The position numbers and the translations under genes were made by a program. This document shows, one piece after another, positions 44,957 to 53,290 of a DNA stretch of 64,000 bases (the first letter of the stretch is position 1; the number at the start of each line of letters is the position of its first letter). Below the pieces are notes generated by a model. The model was not told where the DNA came from. It did no database searches and was given only the letters and a program-made list of their open reading frames with translations. The DNA is from an uncultured Bacteroidales bacterium (GTDB lineage Bacteria; Bacteroidota; Bacteroidia; Bacteroidales; UBA932), in the NCBI GenBank assembly GCA_946406355.1, contig CAMJKI010000004.1, forward strand, positions 1-64,000, written 5' to 3'.

Positions 44957-47869
44957 ATGGCTATGCGTGTTTTTTCATCAGTCCTTTGGGGCTCATCTTT
45001 AAATAGAGTAATAAGGACCACTATGATTCTCCTTTTTCTTGTGTCTTGTACAAGGGAGGGGAACTATTCTGCGTCAGAAGTAGCTAGCCGTGGAGAGGAG
45101 TTAATTTTCACTGCCGAGTCTGGCGAAGTGCAGACAAAGACGGCTTTCCAAGCCGATGAAACCTCCATTTGGTGGAGCCCCAGGGATCAGATTTGTATCT
45201 TTTATGGGGATTCTGAGGGCAGCCAATTCACAGCGACGAATGATACAGAAACGGCAAAGGCGGTTTTTACTGGAACGCTGAATGCATTTACAGGTGAGGC
45301 CGAAGTAGGTGTGGCTCACTCGTTCTGGGCCATTTATCCTTATAGTTCAGCCATTAGTTGTGACGGATCTTCTATAGTTGCATCACTCAGCAATCATCAA
45401 GTAGCGAAAGCGGGGTCATTCGCACCAAATACGAACATTTCAATCGCTAAATCCTCTGGCATGAACCTGTCGTTCTTCAATGCCTGTTCGTGGTTCCGTT
45501 TTTCAGTTCAGCAAGAGGGTATAACGTCAGTGACTTTTAGGGGAAACAATGGCGAAATTGTAGCTGGAGAGTTTAGTGTATCTATGGGTGAAGATGGGCG
45601 TCCTACTGTACCATCAATCGTAGAAGGCAAGGGTAAGACGGAGATAGTTCTTTCAGCCCCAATAGGTAAAACACTTGAGGTCGGAAAATACTATTACATC
45701 ACGTTATTCCCTCAAATATTCGAAAAAGGGTTCACGGTCACTTTTGAAACAAACAGTTTGATTGGCAGTCGGAGCATTGAGAGGAGTGCCACGTATCTCA
45801 GGTCAAAATACAATACAGGGACATTGTTTGATAAGACGATTAATTACACGGCAAAGATTAATCCATCTATTCATCAATACAGTATTGGAGATATTGTCGA
45901 GGCTGATGGGGTTGGTATAGTTGCCGGAGTCAATGATGAAGGTTACATTCTTTTACTGTCGGTTACTGAGTTGCGGGACATGGATTGGGGAACATCGTAT
46001 GATTGGTGCTGTGCTTATGGCGATTCCTGGAGTATGCCGACGATAGACGAACTAACGTATATCAGTCAAGGTTTTTATCAAATCAATGAGTGCTTGAGCG
46101 CAGCCGGTTACGTTACATTGTCATTAAGGATTAATAAGTATTATTGGTCATGTTCCAATAATCCTTCGAATTCAGATTATTATTATAAAGAGCGCCTATT
46201 TGATGGCAATATTAATACAAATATGGGAGAGGATGAAAAGAAAACAGCAACGGTTAATTATACTCGAGCGGTAAAGCTTATTCACTCTCCTATGGAATTA
46301 GCAGTAGGTGATAAAACAACCTTGTCTGCATCATTGATTCTTGGCAATACCTACATCGATAATCTAACATGGGCTTCATCTGATGAGGGGGTAGCTACCG
46401 TCAATAGTTCCGGTGTTGTAACGGCTTTAAGCCCAGGATGTGTTACAATAAAGGCATTAATTGGCAGCAGGGCGGGTCTATCTTGTGAATTGACTGTTCT
46501 TCGCCCTATAGAGTCTATTTCTTTTGAAAAATCTGAAATTGACATTTTTGTCCGAGATGAGCCAACCACTTTAGCAGCAACTATTCTTCCCGAGAATGCG
46601 GGTAATCGGTTGTTGATATGGGAATCGTCAGATGCCAATATAGCTACCGTAGATCAAAACGGGCAAGTATCGGCTATCTTTCCGGGGACAGCAATTATTT
46701 CTGTGAAATCTGCGAATCGGACTAAAATAAAAGCAAGTTGCACCGTAAATGTGAAGCAGCATGTTGAGTGTGTTTCTCTTAACAAGACGGTATTTTCACT
46801 TCGTGAGGATTCTACTGAGAAACTGGTGGCGATGGTTTTCCCAGTATCGGCTACAGATCAAACAATCGTATGGATCTCCAGTAATTCAGATATAGCAACC
46901 GTTAATCAAAATGGTCTTGTCTCAGGTATTAGTGAAGGAACAGCCCAAATTACAGCGGTTTCTAACGATAATAATGAGGTACAGGCAAAATGTTTGGTTA
47001 ATGTTTATTATGACCGTGTTGAATCTATTTCTCTAGATAAGACTCACATATATCTATATCCGGGTCACACATCATTATTGGAGGTGACAATACTTCCGGA
47101 GACAGCAAAGAATAAGTCTGTCACATGGTCGTCCAACAATACTAACATAGCAACTGTTAATCAAGATGGCCTTGTAACAGGTATAAGCATTGGCTCAGCC
47201 GCAATAACAGCTACTTCTCAGGAGAACGGATTGACAGCCGAATGCGAAGTTACTGTCAATGCCATTCCAGACGGAGCTGTGGATTTAGGACTTAGTGTCC
47301 TATGGGCGAGTTGTAATTTAGGCGCAAATGCTCCGGAGGAGTATGGAAAGTACTATCAATGGGGTGAAACCAGCTCATCAACTAAGGCTTATTGTAAATG
47401 GGCGAATTATAAATGGTGTGATGGGAGCGAAAAGACATTAACAAAATATAATACACAGAGTTCCCATGGTACTGTAGATAACAAAACGATACTCGATATC
47501 GAAGATGACGCGGCAAATGCCGTATTGGGCGGGTCTTGGCGAATCCCCACTAAAAAGGAGTATGAAGAATTAGTTAAGAAATGTACATGGAAGTGGACGA
47601 CAGTAAATGATGTGAAAGGATATTTAATAAAAAGCAAAGTATCCGGATATCAAGACAAGTCTATTTTTCTTCCTGCGGCTGGGTTTATAGCGGCAGGCAC
47701 TTTAGCTTCTGATAACCATATTGGTGATAGAGGGTATTATTGGACTTCTGAGTTATATGATACAAAGACTCCAAGTAATGCGAATTCTGAGAATTTCACG
47801 TCATCTAAATCTTCTTCCGCAGCAAGTAGCCGCAAGGATGGTTTGACAATTCGTCCAGTCACAGACTGA
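44957..47869 (+). CDS. Mosaic surface lipoprotein: fimbrillin-like, four BIG2 and FISUMP domains
   Basis: A 970-residue lipoprotein; the start at 44957 gives MAMRVFSSVLWGSSLNRVIRTT before the hydrophobic MILLFLVSC (lipobox Cys31), and a later Met is possible. The fimbrillin-like domain (about 45-290) is nearly identical to that of the protein at 40592. Then come a FISUMP-like segment (WSMPTIDEL), four BIG2 domains (each with a form of WxSS-x-IATVNQ-G-VxG), and a C-terminal FISUMP domain (VDLGLSVLWASCNLGANAPEEYGKYYQWGE...WRIPTKKEY). It has no LRRs. Likely exposed at the surface. Confidence 0.87.
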   Translation: MAMRVFSSVLWGSSLNRVIRTTMILLFLVSCTREGNYSASEVASRGEELIFTAESGEVQTKTAFQADETSIWWSPRDQICIFYGDSEGSQFTATNDTETAKAVFTGTLNAFTGEAEVGVAHSFWAIYPYSSAISCDGSSIVASLSNHQVAKAGSFAPNTNISIAKSSGMNLSFFNACSWFRFSVQQEGITSVTFRGNNGEIVAGEFSVSMGEDGRPTVPSIVEGKGKTEIVLSAPIGKTLEVGKYYYITLFPQIFEKGFTVTFETNSLIGSRSIERSATYLRSKYNTGTLFDKTINYTAKINPSIHQYSIGDIVEADGVGIVAGVNDEGYILLLSVTELRDMDWGTSYDWCCAYGDSWSMPTIDELTYISQGFYQINECLSAAGYVTLSLRINKYYWSCSNNPSNSDYYYKERLFDGNINTNMGEDEKKTATVNYTRAVKLIHSPMELAVGDKTTLSASLILGNTYIDNLTWASSDEGVATVNSSGVVTALSPGCVTIKALIGSRAGLSCELTVLRPIESISFEKSEIDIFVRDEPTTLAATILPENAGNRLLIWESSDANIATVDQNGQVSAIFPGTAIISVKSANRTKIKASCTVNVKQHVECVSLNKTVFSLREDSTEKLVAMVFPVSATDQTIVWISSNSDIATVNQNGLVSGISEGTAQITAVSNDNNEVQAKCLVNVYYDRVESISLDKTHIYLYPGHTSLLEVTILPETAKNKSVTWSSNNTNIATVNQDGLVTGISIGSAAITATSQENGLTAECEVTVNAIPDGAVDLGLSVLWASCNLGANAPEEYGKYYQWGETSSSTKAYCKWANYKWCDGSEKTLTKYNTQSSHGTVDNKTILDIEDDAANAVLGGSWRIPTKKEYEELVKKCTWKWTTVNDVKGYLIKSKVSGYQDKSIFLPAAGFIAAGTLASDNHIGDRGYYWTSELYDTKTPSNANSENFTSSKSSSAASSRKDGLTIRPVTD
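45105..45819 (+). repeat. 715-bp direct repeat, copy 2 (fimbrillin-like domain)
   Basis: Partner of 40698-41412. Recombination between the two would remove 4407 bases, including the HEPN gene, and join the signal peptide and fimbrillin-like domain of the first lipoprotein in frame to the BIG2/FISUMP end of the second (start codons are 4365 bases apart; both 4365 and 4407 are multiples of three). Confidence 0.93.
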
Positions 47870-48094
47870 GCATTGTCTTTTTTAATAACAATTAGAATTC
47901 TGATTATAAGACATATTTGCAATTCACTTATCATTAATATAGGAAAGACCACAAAAGGGGGAGTTCACAATAATTAGATTAGAATTTTAATAGAAGTTGT
48001 GTTTTTCCCCTATGGTTGGCCGGAAAGAAACGATTGTAAGCAGTCAATGCTGCTAGATATGAAAGATTCTATTATTATCATTAAATTTTAAACA

Positions 48095-48451
48095 ATGAAA
48101 CTAAAAAACTATCATGTTATCTTAAGCGTAACAGATAAGGGGAGAATATTAGACCATCTTCCCTTATCCCAGTATTGGCAAGTCAGGTATGATATCGGCA
48201 CGAGCATAATCAAAAGAATCACCTTTACGGTGCCGGTTAAAGACGGTGATGGAAGAGTCAAATCGACATCCTGGGAGATGAACGTCGATACTTTCAATAA
48301 TCATCACGGTTTTAGTAGTGGTGATATTAGGCAATGGCTAAAGGATAAAGGGTGGACTAAAACCAAAACACTTTTGCTGTTTCAAGTAAGTTTTGAAAAG
48401 GGGCACCTTGACTACAAGTTCGTTGGTAAAGTGGATAAGGAACAATACTAA
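48095..48451 (+). CDS. Hypothetical protein, AT-rich island
   Basis: A 118-residue protein beginning MKLKNYHVILSVTDKGRILDHLPLSQYWQVRY. It has no signal peptide, no membrane segment and no motif I know. Aromatic-rich strands alternate with short helices, compatible with a small alpha/beta fold. It is the last gene of the AT-rich island, after a 225-base gap (47870-48094) in which I see no gene. Function unknown. Confidence 0.6.
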   Translation: MKLKNYHVILSVTDKGRILDHLPLSQYWQVRYDIGTSIIKRITFTVPVKDGDGRVKSTSWEMNVDTFNNHHGFSSGDIRQWLKDKGWTKTKTLLLFQVSFEKGHLDYKFVGKVDKEQY

Positions 48452-48496
48452 TGACTTTTGTTTTGAAATACGTCAACTTGGTGTTTTAATAAGTAT

Positions 48497-48504
48497 TATC
48501 TTTG
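48497..48504 (+). promoter_or_regulatory. -7 promoter element of the gene at 48515
   Basis: TATCTTTG, 10 bases before the start codon at 48515. It marks the return to GC-rich core-like sequence. Confidence 0.65.
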
Positions 48505-48514
48505 CACAAGCAAA

Positions 48515-49084
48515 ATGCCCAACACCATTCCAGAAATAGCCACACTCCTGCGGGAGGTGGAGAAGAAGTACGGGCGGAAGGTGAATACTTCCACGGACTT
48601 CGAATCCCTCTCGGTCGTCATCGAGAGGGACATCAACGAGTATATATCGGCCTCCACGCTCAAGCGGCTGTGGGGGTATGTGAGCCTGAAGCCGGCGCCG
48701 CGGGTGGCCACGCTGGACGTGCTAAGCCGTTTCTGCGGGTATGACAGTTTTGCCGATTTCCGGGATAAGCTGAAAACCCTTCCGGACATCCCGTCCGACT
48801 TCTTCAGCACCACCTGCATCTCGTCGGCCGACCTCCGGGACGGCGAGATGATCCTCATCGGCTGGGCACCCAACCGGCTGGTCCGGCTGCAGTTCCTGGG
48901 CGACGACAGCTATATGGTAGTGGATAGCCAGAACGCCAAACTCCAGGCCGGGGACGTATTCCGGGCCAGCCAGTTCCTGCTGGGCTACCCGCTTTACATT
49001 GACCATATCGACCGGGCCGATGGCCCCACGCCCTCCTATGTGGCCGGCAAAACCGGCGGCCTCAATCGCGTTGAACGGGAATAA
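48515..49084 (+). CDS. Conserved Bacteroidales protein with HTH-like N-terminus
   Basis: A 189-residue protein. The N-terminal block LSVVIERDINEYISASTLKRLWGYVSLKPAPRVATLDVLSRFCGYDSFADF recurs in many Bacteroidetes proteins and looks like a helix-turn-helix module. The C-terminal half (GEMILIGWAPNRLVRLQFLGDDSYMVVDSQNAKLQAGDVF) is beta-rich and may be a sensor. A regulatory role is plausible, not shown. It lies 73 bases upstream of the ATPase gene. Confidence 0.6.
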   Translation: MPNTIPEIATLLREVEKKYGRKVNTSTDFESLSVVIERDINEYISASTLKRLWGYVSLKPAPRVATLDVLSRFCGYDSFADFRDKLKTLPDIPSDFFSTTCISSADLRDGEMILIGWAPNRLVRLQFLGDDSYMVVDSQNAKLQAGDVFRASQFLLGYPLYIDHIDRADGPTPSYVAGKTGGLNRVERE

Positions 49085-49123
49085 TTCCTGTTTTTCTTGC
49101 TATTCCGGACGATCTTTTTTATA

Positions 49124-49156
49124 TTGCGAAAAATTTCGCAACGAAAAATTTCGCAA
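49124..49156. promoter_or_regulatory. Repeated palindromic operator-like site before the AAA ATPase gene
   Basis: TTGCGAAAAATTTCGCAA (49124-49141; arms TTGCGAAA and TTTCGCAA) is followed at once by a second copy of CGAAAAATTTCGCAA (49142-49156), ending one base before the ATG. The site overlaps where the ribosome must bind, so a bound protein, or a hairpin in the mRNA, could block translation or transcription. This looks like autoregulation. Confidence 0.6.
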
Positions 49157-49157
49157 T

Positions 49158-50237
49158 ATGGAAAATCCGTTCAAATTCGGGTCAATCGTAGAGGGGCCGT
49201 ATTTTACAGACCGTTCTGAGGAACGCGCTTATCTCCGGCAGGTGCTGGACAGTCCCAACCACGCCATACTAATCAGTCCCCGGCGGTATGGGAAGAGTTC
49301 GCTTGTGGCAGAAACACTGCGGGAAGTGAAAAGAGATGTCATTAGCGTGAATCTGCAAGCCATTACCAGTTCAACAAAATTGGCAGAGGTCTTATACAGA
49401 AAATTTTTCTCTCTTCACCCATTTGAAAAGGCCAGGAGTTATTTGACCGGAATTCGAATTGTGCCCTCTGTATCTTTCAACCCTGTCAGCGGAGTTCCCG
49501 AGGTTTCCTTCATCCCAAACTCCGACAGACAAGTCCTTCTGGAGGATGCCTTTAGCGTGTTGGAAAAAAGTGGAGGAAAGAAACGGTTGATTGTCGTCTT
49601 TGATGAGTTTCCGGAAATCCTTCAGTTAGAAAAAGGACTGGATAAAATACTCCGGTCCATTATGCAGGAGCATAAAAATATTAATTACGTCTTGATGGGC
49701 AGCCAGGAAGAGATGATGAAAAAAATATTTCTGCGCAAAAGGTCTCCTTTTTATCATTTCGGTGTCCCTATTCATTTAGATCGGATTCCTGCGCCAGATT
49801 TTAAGGATTATATCGAACAACGTCTTCCTTCGGCCGTTCCCGAGAAGGCCCGCCTTCGCATTGCCGACGAAATCCTTTCTTTTACAGACTGTCATCCATA
49901 CTATACACAACAACTGGCTTTCCAGGTATGGTTTGAACTGTTGCAGACCGGTCCCCATACGGACAATGTAGTGGAAACGGCAGTAAACCATATCGTCCAG
50001 TCTCACGATTTTGATTACTCCCGGCTGTGGGAATCCATGAACAAGACCAACCGGATGGTCTTGCTGAAACTGGCAGACGGAGATACGCAGCCTATGGAGA
50101 ATCCGGAAATACCGGCCAGCACCATTTTTAGCGCCTTGAAACGTCTGGTCAGTTCCGGGATTCTGATTAAAAACGGAAAGTATCTCTATGACGATCCCTT
50201 TTTCAAGAAATGGGTACTCCAATTAAGAGCATTGTAA
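49158..50237 (+). CDS. AAA family ATPase (ATPase_2-like)
   Basis: A 359-residue protein; the start at 49158 (MENPFKFGSIVEGPYFTDRSEERAYLRQVL) follows the operator-like repeat directly. Walker A is SPRRYGKSSL (Lys46), Walker B LIVVFDEFPEI, then VLMGSQEEMMKKIF and a C-terminal winged-helix-like region (IPASTIFSALKRLVSSGILIKNGKYLYDDPFFKKWV). This layout is that of a large group of stand-alone prokaryotic STAND-like ATPases whose roles are mostly unknown, some connected with mobile DNA or defence. AT-richer than its neighbours. Confidence 0.82.
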   Translation: MENPFKFGSIVEGPYFTDRSEERAYLRQVLDSPNHAILISPRRYGKSSLVAETLREVKRDVISVNLQAITSSTKLAEVLYRKFFSLHPFEKARSYLTGIRIVPSVSFNPVSGVPEVSFIPNSDRQVLLEDAFSVLEKSGGKKRLIVVFDEFPEILQLEKGLDKILRSIMQEHKNINYVLMGSQEEMMKKIFLRKRSPFYHFGVPIHLDRIPAPDFKDYIEQRLPSAVPEKARLRIADEILSFTDCHPYYTQQLAFQVWFELLQTGPHTDNVVETAVNHIVQSHDFDYSRLWESMNKTNRMVLLKLADGDTQPMENPEIPASTIFSALKRLVSSGILIKNGKYLYDDPFFKKWVLQLRAL

Positions 50238-50248
50238 ACGGCAAGATC

Positions 50249-52243
50249 ATGCAAAAGAGATCATTTATTCTGATTACATTCTTGCTTTTGCTCTCCGCTT
50301 GCCGGGGGCAGAACGGTCAGGAGTTTATGGCGCCGGAAATCCTGTCCGTAGAGGCCGAAGTGAATGGGGCCACGGCGGTGCTAAGGGGAACGCTGTCGGA
50401 CAGCCGGGTGGACCGCTGCGGATTCTCGCTTTCCGACGGTGAAACAACCCTTCTGCTGGATGCCACGCTGGAGGACAACGTTTTCTCCGCCACGGCAAAA
50501 GGACTGGTTTTCAATAAAACATACCGATGGGAAGCCTTTGCCATGGCCGGCAGCAACACGATCCGCTCCCAGGAACAGGTTTTCACCGTTGTAGAAGGAG
50601 CCATCCCCATTCCGGATCCGGCCTTCAAGGCCTATCTTCTGAAACTCTATGACCTCAACGGGGATGGCGAGCTATCTCCCAAGGAAGGAGAACGGGTTTA
50701 TGAAATTCACCTCACAACCAGCCAGTTGGGGGTTAAGTCCCTGAAAGGTATTGAGTATATGGAGAACCTGGAAGAGCTGGATGCTTCCGGTGACTGGAAC
50801 GAGGGCGGAATAGACCCTTCTAATTATCCGTTTTACTATTTGAGCCATCACTACTTCTGGGACAATCACCGCGGTCCCATGGGTACGCTGGAAGAACTGG
50901 ATGTGAGCCACAACCCCAAACTGCGGGTTTTGAAAGTGGGTAACAACAGCGCTCTGGGAGATATGCAAAGGTCGCTGGACCTCTCTAACAATCCCAACCT
51001 GGAGGTCCTGGAGCTCCATATGACTTATCTGTTTTATCCGGAGATCTCTCATCTGAAGAATCTTACCAGACTGAACCTTTCCCATCTGCGTGGCCCCCTG
51101 CCGGACATCAGCCAGTTCCCGAAACTGCAGTTTCTGGATATCGGCTATGAGCAGACATCGTACCTGCGGATGTTCATTGACGTGTCCAAGTGTCCGGATT
51201 TGGAGTATCTTTGGATAGGAGGTGTTGCCAATGGGGTTTCAGACTTGTCCCTGAACCCGAAGTTAAGCCATCTCCAGATAATGAACAACGGCGTGAGGGA
51301 ACTGGATTTAAGTGTCCTACCCTTACTCTCCGAGCTCAATGCTTCCTTCAGCTATCTGCGTACGGTGGATGTATCCCGCAACCCGTACATGAAGGAACTG
51401 CGCCTCTCCCCTATGGAGAACGACATGCTTGACACGCTGTTCATTGCCCCCGGTCAGGTGATTCCGGGTGTTACGGAGAATCGCAGCACGGAGTTCATCC
51501 CGGAACGGACAAAGATTGTGGAGAAATCCCCGGATAATGCCATCCCCATCCCGGACCCGGCCTTCAAGGAATATCTAATCCGGCAGTTTGACCAGGATTT
51601 GGATGGAAACCTTTCCGTTGCAGAAGCAAGAAGAATTGAAAAGATTGATGTTATTACCGACCGGATTTCTTCCCTCGAGGGAATAGAGTATATGCCCAAT
51701 CTTCAAAGCCTGTATGCGAACGGGACCAGCCCGGGCCGGGGCGGATTAATCGAACTGGACCTGTCCTCCAACCCCAGAATAGGGGAAATCCAGTGTTTCA
51801 ACAACCAGATCCGTTCGCTGAATGTATCCCAGAATCTCGTACTGGAAAAGCTTTTGTGCTGGGAGAATCTGCTGTCCGAACTGGACGTAACCCATAATAC
51901 GCGCTTACTGGAACTTTCCTGTGCTCAGAATCTCTTTACGTCTTTGGATGTATCCAATAATGCGGTTTTGAAGGAGTTTCATTTCAACGACACCTCAATT
52001 GCCGACATTGATCTCTCAGCCAATCCTAAACTGGAGAATTTGAGCTGCTGGGGCACATTCCTCACCCAACTGGATGTGAGCAAAAATCTGCGATTGTCTC
52101 ATCTGGACTGTGCACCCAGCCCGGGAAATCTTCTGGAAGTTATATACGTGGCTTCGGGACAAGTAATTCCGGGAATAACTGTTAACCGGGACAGTGAATT
52201 GATTCCGGAGAATACCCGGGTAGAAGTTAAATCAGTCAAATAA
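50249..52243 (+). CDS. Leucine-rich repeat lipoprotein, two-module
   Basis: A 664-residue lipoprotein, start at 50249 (MQKRSFILITFLLLLSAC, Cys18). After a fibronectin-like N-terminal domain come two modules, each starting AIPIPDPAFK-x-YL with an EF-hand-like loop (DLNGDGELSPKE near residue 145; DQDLDGNLSVAE in the second) and followed by LRRs with the LDxSxNxxL pattern. Each module ends with a similar phrase (GQVIPGVTENRSTEFIPE, GQVIPGITVNRDSELIPE), so an ancestral module was duplicated. Likely an exposed binding protein. The end overlaps the converging kinase gene by 12 bases. Confidence 0.82.
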   Translation: MQKRSFILITFLLLLSACRGQNGQEFMAPEILSVEAEVNGATAVLRGTLSDSRVDRCGFSLSDGETTLLLDATLEDNVFSATAKGLVFNKTYRWEAFAMAGSNTIRSQEQVFTVVEGAIPIPDPAFKAYLLKLYDLNGDGELSPKEGERVYEIHLTTSQLGVKSLKGIEYMENLEELDASGDWNEGGIDPSNYPFYYLSHHYFWDNHRGPMGTLEELDVSHNPKLRVLKVGNNSALGDMQRSLDLSNNPNLEVLELHMTYLFYPEISHLKNLTRLNLSHLRGPLPDISQFPKLQFLDIGYEQTSYLRMFIDVSKCPDLEYLWIGGVANGVSDLSLNPKLSHLQIMNNGVRELDLSVLPLLSELNASFSYLRTVDVSRNPYMKELRLSPMENDMLDTLFIAPGQVIPGVTENRSTEFIPERTKIVEKSPDNAIPIPDPAFKEYLIRQFDQDLDGNLSVAEARRIEKIDVITDRISSLEGIEYMPNLQSLYANGTSPGRGGLIELDLSSNPRIGEIQCFNNQIRSLNVSQNLVLEKLLCWENLLSELDVTHNTRLLELSCAQNLFTSLDVSNNAVLKEFHFNDTSIADIDLSANPKLENLSCWGTFLTQLDVSKNLRLSHLDCAPSPGNLLEVIYVASGQVIPGITVNRDSELIPENTRVEVKSVK

Positions 52244-53236
52244 ATCTGTCGCCTGGCGGAACAGGTCGTCGATGATGGCCGTGTCTACCGCCACTTGGCC
52301 GATGTGGCCGCTTCCGGACGGGGCTGTTGTGTGCGGACGGGGGAGTTCCATCGGTTTCACAGCGGCCGGGGCAGCCACTGGCTCCTGAACGGGAAGCACT
52401 GCCGCAGTATCGGCCTGAGACACCGCGGGAGAGGTCTCCTCCACCTGGCGAGGCAACAGCGGCAACAGCACCATCAGTACCACCAGGCCGATAAAAAGGA
52501 TACCCGCCCACAACATGGAATGGCTATGCAAGGCTTTTTTCACCGCCCCCACTGACTGATACCGGTGCCGAGGATGGCGTTCGCAGCACTTTCGGATTAC
52601 GCCCCCGTGCCGGCGAGAAAGGGAGGTCATCACAAGCCCCAGGGAATAGATATCGCTTAGTTCATCGGCCACACCACCAGCCAGCACTTCCGGCGCCGCA
52701 TACGTTACCGTTCCGGCCGATGCCTTGAGGATGGAATGAGAGGCCGTATCCGAAAAGCCGAAATCGATGAGCCGCACATGATTGCCGGCGTGGGTGACCA
52801 TGACATTGGAAGGCTTGAGGTCCCGGTGCACCACGCCCCGGGAATGAAGGTAGGAAAGGGCGTCGCAAAGCTCATCTAAAATGCTATCTTCCAGATCTTT
52901 GCCTAAAGGCCCCTGCTCTTTAAGGACAGCCAGAGTGCGGCCGTCTATCCACTCCATCTCTATGCAGTTGCCCAAACCCTCTTCCTTGACAAAACCATAA
53001 TACTCCACGATGCCGGCATGGCGGAGAGAATAGCCGATCTCGAAATCCTTACGGAGCAGATCCTCATAAAGTCGGTTTCCCCGGTACTCCGCCTTCAGGC
53101 ATTTGAGCGCCCGGAAGCGTCCCATCCGGTCTACGCGCCAGACTTCCACAAACCCTTCCTGGGAGCTGTGGACAAGCTGGAGGGCAGCGTTTTTAGCGCC
53201 ATCCTGTGAAGTGAAAAAACCGGAAGATTCTTCCAT
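52232..53236 (-). CDS. Hanks-type Ser/Thr protein kinase, membrane-anchored
   Basis: A 334-residue protein, start at 53236 (MEESSGFFTSQDGAKNAALQ). Catalytic residues are present: Lys45 in ALKCL, HRDLKPSN (137-144), DFG (158-160) and APE (181-183). The usual Gly-rich loop is not recognisable. A single membrane helix (about 252-274) separates the cytoplasmic kinase from a short Pro-rich external tail. It is divergent from a beta-barrel protein gene and converges with the LRR lipoprotein. Substrates are unknown; signalling to the cell surface is plausible. Confidence 0.88.
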   Translation of the reverse strand: MEESSGFFTSQDGAKNAALQLVHSSQEGFVEVWRVDRMGRFRALKCLKAEYRGNRLYEDLLRKDFEIGYSLRHAGIVEYYGFVKEEGLGNCIEMEWIDGRTLAVLKEQGPLGKDLEDSILDELCDALSYLHSRGVVHRDLKPSNVMVTHAGNHVRLIDFGFSDTASHSILKASAGTVTYAAPEVLAGGVADELSDIYSLGLVMTSLSRRHGGVIRKCCERHPRHRYQSVGAVKKALHSHSMLWAGILFIGLVVLMVLLPLLPRQVEETSPAVSQADTAAVLPVQEPVAAPAAVKPMELPRPHTTAPSGSGHIGQVAVDTAIIDDLFRQATDLFD

Positions 53237-53277
53237 CGGCCCGGAACTATTAACATGTAAATATAGCAAAATTTTCG

Positions 53278-53285
53278 TAAATTTG
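53278..53285 (+). promoter_or_regulatory. -7 promoter element of the beta-barrel gene at 53291
   Basis: TAAATTTG ends 5 bases before the ATG at 53291. On the other strand of the same gap, TATATTTAC near 53256-53264 could serve the kinase gene. Confidence 0.55.
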
Positions 53286-53290
53286 TAAGG

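Noticed and set aside
40592..47869. Complete SusC/SusD or fimbrial assembly locus
   Set aside because: No TonB-dependent receptor, SusD, usher or anchor gene is present; only lipoproteins with fimbrillin-like domains.
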